A DNA stretch of 10,086 nucleotides from Deltaproteobacteria bacterium (GTDB taxonomy: Bacteria; Desulfobacterota; DSM-4660; Desulfatiglandales; Desulfatiglandaceae): NCBI GenBank assembly GCA_018644785.1, contig JABGPV010000185.1, forward strand, positions 1-10,086, written 5' to 3'. A program made the position numbers and the translations under genes. Below the pieces are notes generated by a model. That model ran no database searches. It was not told where the DNA came from and saw nothing but the letters and a program-made list of their open reading frames with translations. Below are positions 1 to 7,897 of the stretch, in pieces. The number at the start of each line of letters is the position of its first letter. The stretch's first letter is position 1.

Positions 1-434
1 TGAGTTTGACCTTGAGTGAATAGCGCCCTGATGAAATCTTCTTCCACATTTATGTACTCATAAAACAGTTCGCTTAATACCTTCTGATCAATGTCATCCC
101 GCACACGCATTAAGGAAAACTCGAAAAAACCCGCCATCGGTGGCGGCAGAACATAAACGGACTCCCCATTTTGTTCGATGTCAATCAGGATGGCACGGCC
201 CGCCAATTCATCCAGCACCTTTTGAGTGCTGGTCAGGTTCATTTTCCAGTTACGGCTGGCTTTTTTCGCTGTGAAGGGTTTGATAGGCATGAGCGAAACC
301 AGTTTGGCCTCTTTCTCACTAAAAAGCATTTTCAAGATCTTGAATAATAGTTCAGAAGGGCATGCGCCCTGGGGAAAGCGATCCAATCTGTCTGCTAACT
401 TGTCATAATCGGTTTTGATTGTGTTATGAGCCAT
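1..434 (-). CDS. 4Fe-4S ferredoxin-type protein, N-terminal part (partial)
   Basis: The reading frame runs from an ATG at 434-432 without a stop to the left edge, giving about 144 residues that begin MAHNTIKTDYDKLADRLDRF. The visible part is soluble and helix-rich, with the recognisable stretches RFPQGACPSELLFKIL, LPPPMAGFFEFSLMRVRDD and FYEYINVEEDF. From memory these match the N-terminal, winged-helix-like section of a roughly 400-450-residue 4Fe-4S protein common in Desulfobacterales, whose cysteine clusters lie further downstream. No cluster is visible here, so iron-sulfur binding is inferred from family resemblance only. The function of that family is not established; a role in cytoplasmic electron transfer is likely. 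The start is supported by the open frame and the family-like N-terminus. However, the best Shine-Dalgarno (AGAAGGGA, about 464-457) is too far from this ATG and instead serves a four-codon open frame just upstream. The gene points the same way as the decayed restriction locus but is probably unrelated to it. Confidence 0.72.
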   Translation of the reverse strand, partial: MAHNTIKTDYDKLADRLDRFPQGACPSELLFKILKMLFSEKEAKLVSLMPIKPFTAKKASRNWKMNLTSTQKVLDELAGRAILIDIEQNGESVYVLPPPMAGFFEFSLMRVRDDIDQKVLSELFYEYINVEEDFIRALFTQGQT

Positions 435-436
435 GA

Positions 437-451
437 TTATGCTTTTCTCAT
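437..451 (-). promoter_or_regulatory. Four-codon open frame (MRKA) upstream of the 4Fe-4S gene
   Basis: ATG AGA AAA GCA TAA lies two bases before the ATG at 434. It has the only well-placed Shine-Dalgarno in the leader (AGAAGGGA, about six bases from its ATG). Its ATG also overlaps the TGA that closes the upstream hsdS-like fragment (ATGA). Ribosomes could terminate at TAA and reinitiate at the nearby ATG, coupling translation of the 4Fe-4S protein to this mini-frame. This is read from spacing alone. The mini-frame may equally be chance, with the 4Fe-4S gene using a weak site. Confidence 0.3.
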
Positions 452-554
452 TTTAAATTCCCTTCTAAGATATCAGCTACATCTTCAAGTTTAGCGACAT
501 CCCAATTTACAGGAAGTTTTTTTTATTAATGCGTATGAGTTTGTTTTCCGTCAC
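448..554 (-). pseudogene. Possible remnant of a type I restriction specificity subunit (hsdS) start
   Basis: A frame opened by GTG at 554 reads VTENKLIRINKK and then meets a run of eight A on the coding strand. The continuation in the neighbouring frame reads KLPVNWDVAKLEDVADIL and ends EGNLK at a TGA at 450-448. If the tract had nine A, the whole would be one 35-residue peptide. The pattern L-P-x-x-W-x-x-x-K-L-x-D-V-x-x-I is what the beginning of an HsdS target-recognition domain normally looks like. Its position, just downstream of hsdR and ORF6N on the same strand, fits a collapsed hsdRS locus. The rest of an HsdS (about 400 residues) is absent. It is short enough that resemblance could be chance, or it could be a small leader-type protein of unknown function. 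Confidence 0.35.
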
Positions 555-602
555 GCTACTATCGCCTTCTGCTCACCTATATAGACCATGGGGAGAGTCT
601 TT

Positions 603-631
603 CTTTAAGGTCACATTTTGTGACCTTAAAG
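603..631. repeat. 29-bp perfect palindrome at the ORF6N stop codon
   Basis: Two 13-base arms (CTTTAAGGTCACA at 603-615 and its exact complement at 619-631) are separated by TTT. The palindrome contains the last codon and the TAA stop of the ORF6N gene. Its core GGTCACATTTTGTGACC (609-625) is a one-base variant of a second palindrome inside the same gene at 961-977. As RNA it would form a strong hairpin at the end of the hsdR-ORF6N transcript. No U-tract follows on that strand, so it is not a classical intrinsic terminator. It could act as a 3'-end stabiliser, a weak terminator, or a dyad-symmetric protein-binding site. Confidence 0.85.
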
Positions 632-1177
632 CTTGATTTTCTTTGACTTGCCATATGAACTTACTTTTTCTTTTACCATAAAGCCGATTTTCTTCTTTGG
701 CTTATTTTCAATATTTATTAATTGATCTAATGTCTCAAAAACAATCTGAAACCGTTCATCAGTGATTTGTTTTAATTCTTCGAGCCCTTTCCTGGTCTCT
801 TCATTGTCAAGAACCATTTGTCTGAGCCCTGTAAAAACCCGCATTATCTGAATATTGACATGAATGGCTTGTTCGCTTCTTAACACACTGGACAGCATTG
901 CCACACCTTGTTCAATAAAAACGCGCGGTAGAGCTGAAGAATGTTTCAGCCTGTCTAACCGGTCACAATTTGTGACCAGTTCCTTTTTTTCCTCTTTGGT
1001 CAGTCTGAACATGAAATCTCGCGGAAACCTCCGTTCATTTCTGCTAACAGCCTGATTTAAAGCCTTAGTAGCAACTCCATAAAGCTCAGAAAGGTCAGCA
1101 TCCAACATCACCCTTATTCCACGGATCAGATGTATTTTACCGGCAATAGTTTCCATTGTTACAACATTAGACTTCAT
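626..1177 (-). CDS. ORF6N-domain DNA-binding protein
   Basis: This 183-residue protein belongs to the ORF6N (KilA-N-like) family, found in phages and beside type I restriction genes. The domain spans about residues 8-120. It shows IAGKIHLIRGIRVMLDADLSELYG, then ALNQAVSRNERRFPRDFMFRLT, the segment ELVTNCDRLDRLKHSS, and the hallmark FIEQGVAMLSSVLRSEQAI followed by VNIQIMRVF. Residues about 122-160 look like a short coiled coil and the tail is lysine-rich. The family is thought to bind DNA; its role beside restriction genes is unknown, with regulation or anti-restriction control as possibilities. The start at 1177 has a good AGAAGGAC site a few bases upstream. It lies 14 bases after the hsdR stop, so the two are one transcription unit. 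The gene is intact although hsdR is broken. Its DNA carries one 17-bp palindrome within the VTNCD codons and a near-copy across its stop codon. Confidence 0.88.
   Translation of the reverse strand: MKSNVVTMETIAGKIHLIRGIRVMLDADLSELYGVATKALNQAVSRNERRFPRDFMFRLTKEEKKELVTNCDRLDRLKHSSALPRVFIEQGVAMLSSVLRSEQAIHVNIQIMRVFTGLRQMVLDNEETRKGLEELKQITDERFQIVFETLDQLINIENKPKKKIGFMVKEKVSSYGKSKKIKL
957..981. repeat. Internal palindrome in the ORF6N gene
   Basis: The core GGTCACAATTTGTGACC (961-977) is perfectly symmetric around one central base. After one mismatch on each side, three more bases pair (AAC at 957-959 with GTT at 979-981). In the coding frame it encodes V-T-N-C-D, a stretch I recall as frequent in this protein family, so protein conservation alone could preserve the sequence. 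The near-identical copy at 609-625 lies where no such coding constraint exists. That is the reason to list it as a possible binding site. Confidence 0.75.
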
Positions 1178-1191
1178 AATGTCCTTCTCTC

Positions 1192-3796
1192 CTATGCAAC
1201 AAGTCGTTCATTTAACTCATCTAAAATAACATTCAAGTTATCCCCAAACAACTGAAATACCTTCCCAAGCCCACCCTCCTGTGAAAAAGGCGCATATTCA
1301 AAATCATCCGTTTCAATACTCAGATTTCCTGCAATATGATCCTTTATCATCTCAAGCCAGTGAAGCTTTTCTTCTGTGAACTTCTTACCCTGCTGTGCCA
1401 GCCATGCCTTGAAATTCGCATCCACCTTTTCCGGAAACGGCACAAGCTCATTTTCCTGTTCAAGGGCATACCGGACAAGGGATACAAGATCCGTCATTAT
1501 GCGCACACCGCTTGCCTCACGAACCTTTGATTTTTCAAGAGCAGCATAGGCAGCCCAGAGATTATCCTCTGTCCAGTGATGGGGCGGCTTGTTAATGGTA
1601 TCTGCAAGCTCTTTTATATTCTCGTACTTCAAAGGCGATTTGTACGGCCGGGAATAAAGAATCTGCAGAGCAATCAGTTCATCCTTGTTATCCACAATGA
1701 ACTGTTTAAAAGACGCTATCATGCCCTTTGCCTTTTCCAAAGCTTCTGCGCTGAAGGCCGCTTCTATCACTGCATCCGAACTGACATTATCAATAATCTG
1801 CTCGTTCTTTTTCTTTATCTCAAGTAACAGATGCCTGAAATCCGGATCATACAAAGGTTTGACGGCATCTTTTATCAGGCTACCTGCTGCCTGCTGAATT
1901 TGCTCTTCCGTAGGCTGATCCACACCCGGATTGTCCTGTTTTGCCTGTTCCACATGTTTGTCAGGATTAAGGGCAGTTACAAGATCAGCTACAAAACCGC
2001 CCAGGCTCTTCCCGTCTGTATGCTTTATGATTTTTTCAGCATCTTCTTCCGAAATATTTTTATTGATCCGCGCAATACGGGCAGCAACCGATGAGATAAC
2101 ATTTGGATCTGTGTTGCCAAGACTGACTGCCTGGAGAAGTTTTTCAAAAGAGACTGATTTTTTCCGGTCCATGGGCTTTGAGTCTGTCTTGTCCCGCTCG
2201 CACACACCCACAACATCCACAATAATATAATGGTCCTTTGCTTTGGCATCCGGTGTAACAGACTTCAGGTCATCTTTGTTTATAACGCGCACGCCCCGGC
2301 CCTTCATCTGCTCGAAGAAACTGCGGGATTTTACACTGCGCATGAACATGACCACTTCAAGGGGTTTTATGTCGGTGCCTGTGGCGATCATGTCCACTGT
2401 AACGGCAATCCTGAGATTATAACTGTTTCTGAATTCTGCGATAAGATCTTCAGGCTTTTTTCCGGTTGTCTTGTAGGTAATCTTCTGAGCAAAATCATTG
2501 CCCTTTGCAAATTCCTCGCGCACAATTTTAACAATGTCTTCCGCATGGCTGTCGTCTTTTGAAAAAATCAGGTTTTTTGGCACCTCGGTACGGCCGGGAA
2601 ATATCTCCGTAAAGAGTTTGTCCCGAAACGTCTGGACAACCGTGCGGAACTGATCTATGGCCACAACATCACGGTCAAGCTTATTTGCATCGTATTCAAG
2701 ATCTTCATCGAGCTGCTCCCAGCGAATTTCCCTGGTTTCCCTGTCACGAACATCAACATAATAGCCGGATTCCACCTTTGAGCCCTGTTCAGTAATTTCT
2801 GTCTTGATGCGATAAACATCATAATTGACATTCACACCATCCGCCACGGCCTCTTCATGCCCGTATTCCATAACAAGATTCTGATTAAAAAAACCAAAGG
2901 TCTGTTTGCTGGGCGTGGCAGTAAGGCCGCTGGATGGTACAGATGCAGACCCGGGCGCTTTTATCAAGGGTATTTGAAGTCAGGCGCTGAACAATATATT
3001 CTTCGCTGAATTTATAGTTGTTATAGGGTGAAACATACTGCTGGAATTCCTTCAGGGTCTGTTTGCCCAGATTACCCCGATCAACCAGAAACAGGACCCG
3101 CCGAGCCTTTGCAAACTTGATAAGCCTGTAGATAAAATTGATGGCTGTAAATGTCTTGCCCGAGCCTGTGGCCATCTGGATAAGGGCACGAGGCCGGTTT
3201 TGGGCAAGAGACTTTTCCAGATTTTTCACAGCTACGATCTGGGCAGGCCATAAGCCGCCCTCCATGAGCTCCGGCATCTGCTTGAGCCGCAGGTTTAGAG
3301 TGGAAGGTTTGCCGAAAGGGGCCTGCTTTTCAGCAGCCTTTTCCTGAGGTACGGGTGTGTCATCATTAAGCCACTCTTCGAAAGTTTCCGGGCGATGAAA
3401 AGAAAAAATGTCCCTGGAACGGGGAACAAGATCAAGACCATTTGTAAAACGGGTTTCCACACCTGTGGACTGATAACAGAAAGGAAGGGGCCTGTACCAC
3501 GCGGGAAGATTTTCGGGCAGGCCGGTTTTGTACTTGTCTGACTGGATTTCAACACCGGTAAGGGTATTGCCGACCTTTTTTGCCTCAATGACCCCTGTTG
3601 CCTTTCCATCCACATACAGGAGATAATCAGCAAAACCATGGCCCGGATTTAACGGAAACTCCCCGATGGCCACACCTTTTTGGGCATAGATGTTGGCATT
3701 ATTAACATCCTGAACATCCCAGCCGGACAAATCCAGCATTTTGTCTATGGTCTTACGGGCTTCCTGTTCAGGGGTTTTTGGGCGACCGTGGACCAT
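1192..3796 (-). pseudogene. hsdR: Type I restriction endonuclease HsdR subunit, broken by internal deletion
   Basis: HsdR is the ATP-driven translocating and cleaving subunit of type I restriction enzymes. The N-terminal part (3796 to about 2928, start with AGGA seven bases upstream) carries the nuclease site (D57 and E71-A-K73), Walker A ATGSGKT (209-215), the LVDRGNLGKQ motif and CTIQR ending at residue 290. The C-terminal part, in another frame, resumes at GLTATPSKQTFGFF (helicase motif III, from about 2928). It has TGTDIKPLEVVMF and FEQMKGRGVRV (motifs V and VI) and a normal C-terminal region ending ELNERLVA. Between TIQR and GLTATP, family members carry about 70 residues that include the DEAD/DECH Walker B box. 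Here they abut directly at about 2926-2932 and the frame changes. So about 200-220 bases (3n+2) were lost and the product cannot be a working motor. No hsdM occurs nearby. Transcription would continue into the ORF6N gene. Confidence 0.93.
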
Positions 3797-3806
3797 TTTA
3801 AATCCT

Positions 3807-3834
3807 GTTTCCCTAGCGGGTTGAAAGAGGAAAC
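3807..3834. repeat. Inverted repeat in the hsdR leader
   Basis: GTTTCC (3807-3812) and GGAAAC (3829-3834) form a six-base stem. A small CCC/GGG pairing (3811-3813 with 3818-3820) is possible as an alternative. It lies in the hsdR 5' leader, a few bases before the Shine-Dalgarno, so it could affect hsdR translation. The 28-base unit looks superficially like a CRISPR repeat, but only one copy exists. Confidence 0.4.
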
Positions 3835-3860
3835 TTGCTTCGGAAATACTACGGAATGCT

Positions 3861-3888
3861 ATTTAAACATAACTACTCAATAAGTCAA
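3861..3888 (-). promoter_or_regulatory. Predicted sigma-70-type promoter for hsdR-ORF6N
   Basis: On the minus strand TTGACT (3888-3883) is followed after 16 bases by TTAAAT (3866-3861), which is preceded by TGT, an extended -10 element. Transcription would start near 3854 and give a leader of about 58 bases before the hsdR ATG at 3796. The assignment rests on consensus match and position only. Confidence 0.45.
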
Positions 3889-3956
3889 CGAAAATCAGGG
3901 CGATTGATGCTGGATACCGGATCGCTCATTACGGGATTCTTGAGGAGGAAACAAAC

Positions 3957-3985
3957 TTGACCATTTTACAACGAACTGTTATCTC
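3957..3985 (+). promoter_or_regulatory. Possible sigma-70-type promoter for tex-nadB
   Basis: TTGACC (3957-3962) and TATCTC (3980-3985) are 17 bases apart, and TG at 3977-3978 gives an extended -10 context. The -10 is a weak match. The start point would be about 3992, leaving a leader of about 50 bases to the tex ATG. The 3797-4041 gap holds little else besides the divergent hsdR promoter, the leader inverted repeat and a 21-codon open frame (3957-4022). Confidence 0.33.
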
Positions 3986-4041
3986 AAAGACTGTCATTGA
4001 AAGGGGACTACTAATTTTCTGAAACTGGAGTTTTTTAACCG

Positions 4042-6186
4042 ATGAATTCAAAATACGTGCAAAAGCTCGCCAATGAAATGGATCTTCGCCCAAAACAGGT
4101 GGAGGCAGTACTGGACCTTCTGTCGCAAGGCGCCACTGTCCCTTTTATTGCCCGGTACCGGAAGGAAGCAACAAATTCCCTGGATGAGGTGGCCATTTCC
4201 GACATCCGAGACCGATCCATTCAGTTAGAAGAATTGGATCGAAGGCGCGACGTCATTTTAAAATCCTTGCGCGACCAGGAAAAACTGACGGATGATCTGG
4301 ACGAGAAAATTGGAGGGGCCGAAACCCTTGCGGTTCTTGAAGACATTTATCTTCCTTTTAAACCCAAACGGCGAACCCGGGCGAGTATCGCCAGGGAACG
4401 GAGACTTGAACCCCTGGCCCAGATCCTATTTCAACAGGAAGATCTTGACCCTTACGTCGTTTCAGCCCCCTTTGTGGATCCTGAAAAAGAGATTGAAACG
4501 ACCGAGGATGCCCTTTCAGGCGCAAGGGACATCATCGCCGAATGGATCACTGAAAATCAGAAAGCACGAACACTGATGCGGTCTCTTTTTTTAGAAAAGG
4601 GCATTCTTGCTTCAAAGGTCGATTCCGGTAAAGAGGAAGAAGGGGAAAAATACAAAGATTATTTTGATTGGGAAGAACCCCTTAAAAAAGCGCCTTCACA
4701 CCGGATACTGGCCATGCGAAGGGGCGAAAATGAAGGCATCCTGACCCTTCGTATTGCGCCGGAAGAGGGCCGGGCCCTTGCCCTGCTGGAGTCCCTTTTT
4801 ATCACCGGCCATTTTGGAACTTCCGAGCAGGTGCAGATGGCCATTCACGACAGTTATAAAAGACTCCTGAACCATTCCATGGAAACCGAGGTTCGGATGA
4901 CCTCAAAAAAGGCGGCTGATGAAGAGGCCATTCGAATATTTGCCGGCAACCTTCGTCAACTTCTTCTTTCGCCGCCTCTTGGGCAAAAAAATATCCTGGC
5001 CATCGACCCCGGGTTCCGGACCGGATGTAAAGTGGTCTGTCTGGATTCCCAGGGAAAACTTCTGCACTCGGATACCATCTTTCCACATTTTGGCGATTCA
5101 AAAGCCATTCAAGCGGGACAAAAGATAGGAGAACTCTGTAATCGTTTTCATGTGGATGCCATTGCCATTGGAAACGGCACGGCCGGGAGGGAAACCGAAA
5201 CCTTTATAAAAGGACTGTCTCTTGAAAAGAGGATTCAGATAATCATGGTCAATGAAAGCGGCGCATCCGTTTACTCCGCCTCGGAAGCGGGCCGTGAAGA
5301 ATTTCCGGACCATGATATAACCGTGAGAGGCGCTGTTTCAATTGGACGTAGGCTCATGGATCCCCTTGCCGAATTGGTCAAGATAGACCCGAAATCCATA
5401 GGGGTTGGGCAATATCAGCACGATGTGGACCAAAAAGCGTTAAGAAAAAGTCTCGACGACGTGGTCACAAGCTGCGTCAACAGGGTTGGCGTGGAAGCCA
5501 ACACCGCAAGCCGGCAACTGCTCACATATGTATCGGGGTTGGGGCCCCAACTGGCGAAAAACATTGTCCGCCACCGCGAGGCGAATGGGCCCTTCGCATC
5601 TCGGAAAGCACTCATGAAAGTTCACCGCCTTGGCGCCAAAGCCTTTGAACAGGCCGCCGGCTTCCTGCGCATCAATGGCGCTTCGAATCCGCTGGATGGC
5701 AGCGCCGTTCACCCCGAAAGTTATCCCATCGTAGAAACCATGGCCAATGACCTTGGGTTCGCCATCCGGGATCTCATGGAAAATGAAGGCATCCGTAAGA
5801 AAATTAATACGGAAAAATATGTCACCGAAACGGTGGGTCTCCCCACCTTGGATGATATCTTGAAGGAGCTGGCCAAACCCGGGCGTGATCCAAGAGATCA
5901 ATTTGAAAATATCGCTTTTAAAGACGGTATTGAAAAAATTGAAGACCTCGAACCGGGGATGACCCTGCCCGGCATCATCACCAATATCGTCGCTTTCGGC
6001 GCCTTCGTGGATATGGGCGTTCACCAGGATGGCCTTGTTCATGTTAGCCAGATGGCAGATCGTTTTGTAAAGGACCCCAACGATGTGGTCAAAGTATACC
6101 AGAAGGTCAACGTCAGGGTGTTGAATGTGGATCTCAAAAGAAAACGGATTTCCCTTTCACTAAGAGGAAAAATCAATGCCAATTAA
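4042..6186 (+). CDS. tex: Tex family transcription accessory RNA-binding protein
   Basis: The 714-residue product matches the size and architecture of Tex, a conserved cytoplasmic nucleic-acid-binding protein linked to transcription and stress tolerance whose exact biochemical role is unsettled. The helical N-terminal region (about 1-200) contains QVEAVLDLLSQGATVPFIARYRKE. A central part follows, then a YqgF/RNase H-like domain from about 314 with NILAIDPGFRTGCK (Asp322) and AIAIGNGTAGRETE. A helix-hairpin-helix region starts at about 496 (YVSGLGPQLAKNIVRHRE, then FASRKALMKV). A C-terminal S1 RNA-binding domain spans about 639-712 (PGIITNIVAFGAFVDMGVHQDGLVHVS). No frameshift or missing part is seen. 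The ATG has GGAG eleven bases upstream, rather far, so initiation may be moderate. Its last codons contain the Shine-Dalgarno and start codon of nadB, an 11-base overlap that makes the two genes one operon. Confidence 0.96.
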   Translation: MNSKYVQKLANEMDLRPKQVEAVLDLLSQGATVPFIARYRKEATNSLDEVAISDIRDRSIQLEELDRRRDVILKSLRDQEKLTDDLDEKIGGAETLAVLEDIYLPFKPKRRTRASIARERRLEPLAQILFQQEDLDPYVVSAPFVDPEKEIETTEDALSGARDIIAEWITENQKARTLMRSLFLEKGILASKVDSGKEEEGEKYKDYFDWEEPLKKAPSHRILAMRRGENEGILTLRIAPEEGRALALLESLFITGHFGTSEQVQMAIHDSYKRLLNHSMETEVRMTSKKAADEEAIRIFAGNLRQLLLSPPLGQKNILAIDPGFRTGCKVVCLDSQGKLLHSDTIFPHFGDSKAIQAGQKIGELCNRFHVDAIAIGNGTAGRETETFIKGLSLEKRIQIIMVNESGASVYSASEAGREEFPDHDITVRGAVSIGRRLMDPLAELVKIDPKSIGVGQYQHDVDQKALRKSLDDVVTSCVNRVGVEANTASRQLLTYVSGLGPQLAKNIVRHREANGPFASRKALMKVHRLGAKAFEQAAGFLRINGASNPLDGSAVHPESYPIVETMANDLGFAIRDLMENEGIRKKINTEKYVTETVGLPTLDDILKELAKPGRDPRDQFENIAFKDGIEKIEDLEPGMTLPGIITNIVAFGAFVDMGVHQDGLVHVSQMADRFVKDPNDVVKVYQKVNVRVLNVDLKRKRISLSLRGKINAN

Positions 6187-7790
6187 TACCGATTATCTCG
6201 TCATAGGCAGCGGAATTGCCGGCCTGCGTTTTGCTCTTGATGCAGCCAAGACAGGGACAGTAGCCATCGTTACCAACAAAGGAAAAGACCGAAGGCTCAA
6301 CCAACTATGCCCAAGGGGGCATTGCCTCGGTTCTGGATCCCGATGACAGTTTTGAACTTCATATCAAGGATACCCTTACCTCGGGGGACGGCATCTGCCA
6401 TGAAGATATTGTAAGAATTGTCGTGGAGGAGGGCCCCCGGCGAATTCACGAACTCATATCCCTGGGGGTACGGTTTTCTCAGCAGGAAGGCCGGAAGAAA
6501 ATGTTCGATCTTGGACGCGAAGGCGGTCATTCCAAAAGGCGAATTGTTCATACCAAGGATTTGACCGGCCGCGAGGTTGAAAAACGGTTGCTTGCACGGG
6601 CGGAAGAAGACCCGAATATTCAGATTTATGAAAACCACATGGCCATTGATCTCATCAGAAAATCCACCCTGGTCCGTCGGGGCATCGTTGCCAAAAAAAC
6701 AGATCAGAGCTGCTGGGGCGCCTACGTTCTGGATTCGGAAACAGGCGCCATCCTGACGATCCTCGCAAGAATCACGGTCCTTTGTTCCGGCGGCGCCGGC
6801 AAGGTGTACCGCTATACCAGCAACCCCGACATTGCCACCGGGGATGGGGTCGCCATGGGCTTCCGAGCCGGGGTAAAAGTGGCCAATATGGAATTTGTCC
6901 AGTTCCACCCCACTTCCCTGTACCATCCCTTGGCCAGGAACTTCCTGATCTCCGAAGCGGTGAGGGGTGAAGGGGGAATCCTCCTGGACAAAAAAGGGAA
7001 TCGCTTCATGGAGTCCTATCATCCCCTGAAGGATCTGGCCTTCAGGGACGTTGTGGCAAGATCCATCGACATGGAACTGAAAAAAAGCGGCGATCATTGC
7101 GTTTATCTGGATATCAGCCACAAAGGTGAAGATTTTATTACCCATCGCTTTCCCCATATCTATGAAACCTGCCTCTCCTTCCACATCGACATCACCAGGG
7201 AACCCATTCCCGTGGTCCCTGCCGCCCATTATATGTGCGGCGGTCTCTTGACTGACGAACATGGCCATACCAATCTTAAAAACCTCTTTGCCATCGGTGA
7301 AGTGGCCTGCACAGGGTTGCACGGCGCAAACCGTCTGGCCAGCAATTCACTGTTAGAGGCGCTTGTATTTGCCAGGCGTACTGCCATTAAAGCAGCCCAG
7401 GAACTGACCGCCGGGAAACAGGAGGCTTTTCCCCGGGCACCGGAATGGGACCCCGGCAGTGCAACGGACAGCGAAGAGTTGGTGGTTGTATCTCATAACT
7501 GGGATGAAATTCGGCGTTTTATGTGGAACTACGTGGGCATTGTGAGGACCAACAAACGTCTGGCCCGTGCAAAAAGACGAGTGGAGATCATTCAGGAGGA
7601 AATCAAAGAATACTATTGGGACTTTCTGGTCAGCCAGGACCTCCTTGAACTCCGAAATCTTGCCCTTGTTGCGGAACTCATTATTACCTGCGCCTCGCTT
7701 AGAAAAGAGAGCCGCGGCCTTCATTTCAACCTTGATTATCCCTCTAAGGACAATGAATTCTGGCGGCAGGATACGGTTATCTGGAAATAG
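6176..7790 (+). pseudogene. nadB: L-aspartate oxidase NadB with a single-base frameshift
   Basis: NadB oxidises L-aspartate to iminoaspartate, the first step of de novo NAD synthesis, using FAD. The ATG at 6176 has GAGG eight bases upstream, inside the end of tex. The frame gives MPINTDYLVIGSGIAGLRFA (FAD-binding GxGxxG) but stops at TGA 6344-6346. Removing one G at 6281/6282 restores TNKEKTEGSTNYAQGGIAS and an open frame to TAG at 7788-7790, about 537 residues, the usual length. In the restored protein the catalytic residues are present: E115 in EGGHS, H244 in FHPTS, R290 in RDVVARS, H351 in AAHYMCGG and R386 in GANRLASNS. The last four fall at the numbers I recall for E. coli NadB. Everything else looks functional, so this is either a very recent mutation or a base-calling error. 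A downstream GTG at 6423 would yield a product lacking the FAD fold and is not a credible start. nadA and nadC are not adjacent. Confidence 0.92.
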
Positions 7791-7897
7791 GGCAGAGAGA
7801 AAAATTGATGTAATATGGTATGGTGTGTCGCTGCGGGCAGGAACCGTCACAAGAGCTCACGCTGGAGCCCTTGTGGATAAGCAAAAAGTCGAAAAGC

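Noticed and set aside
603..631. Palindrome as a standard Rho-independent terminator of hsdR-ORF6N
   Set aside because: On the transcript strand it is followed by AAAGACTCT rather than a U-run, and the stem overlaps the stop codon.
1192..2967. 591-codon frame as an independent gene starting at 2967
   Set aside because: Its first 13 codons are an out-of-frame read of the hsdR N-terminal part and true homology starts at GLTATPSK. It is the C-terminal half of the broken hsdR.
3807..3834. CRISPR-like 28-base unit with GTTTCC...GGAAAC ends
   Set aside because: Only one copy is present, with no spacers, second repeat or cas gene in the window.
5440..6042. 200-codon minus-strand frame opposite tex
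   Set aside because: It lies antisense to the helix-hairpin-helix and S1 parts of Tex and shows no recognisable domain.
6297..7322. Long minus-strand frame of 341 codons opposite nadB
   Set aside because: It is antisense to a strongly recognisable nadB and its translation resembles no family. It is a shadow frame.
6423..7790. 455-codon frame as a shorter NadB starting with GTG
   Set aside because: It would lack the FAD-binding fold, and upstream sequence in the same frame back to about 6282 is clearly NadB.
7853..7870. GAGCTC...GAGCCC hairpin as a terminator between nadB and hmcD
   Set aside because: It has a six-pair stem with a G-U pair on the minus strand only, and no T-run follows.
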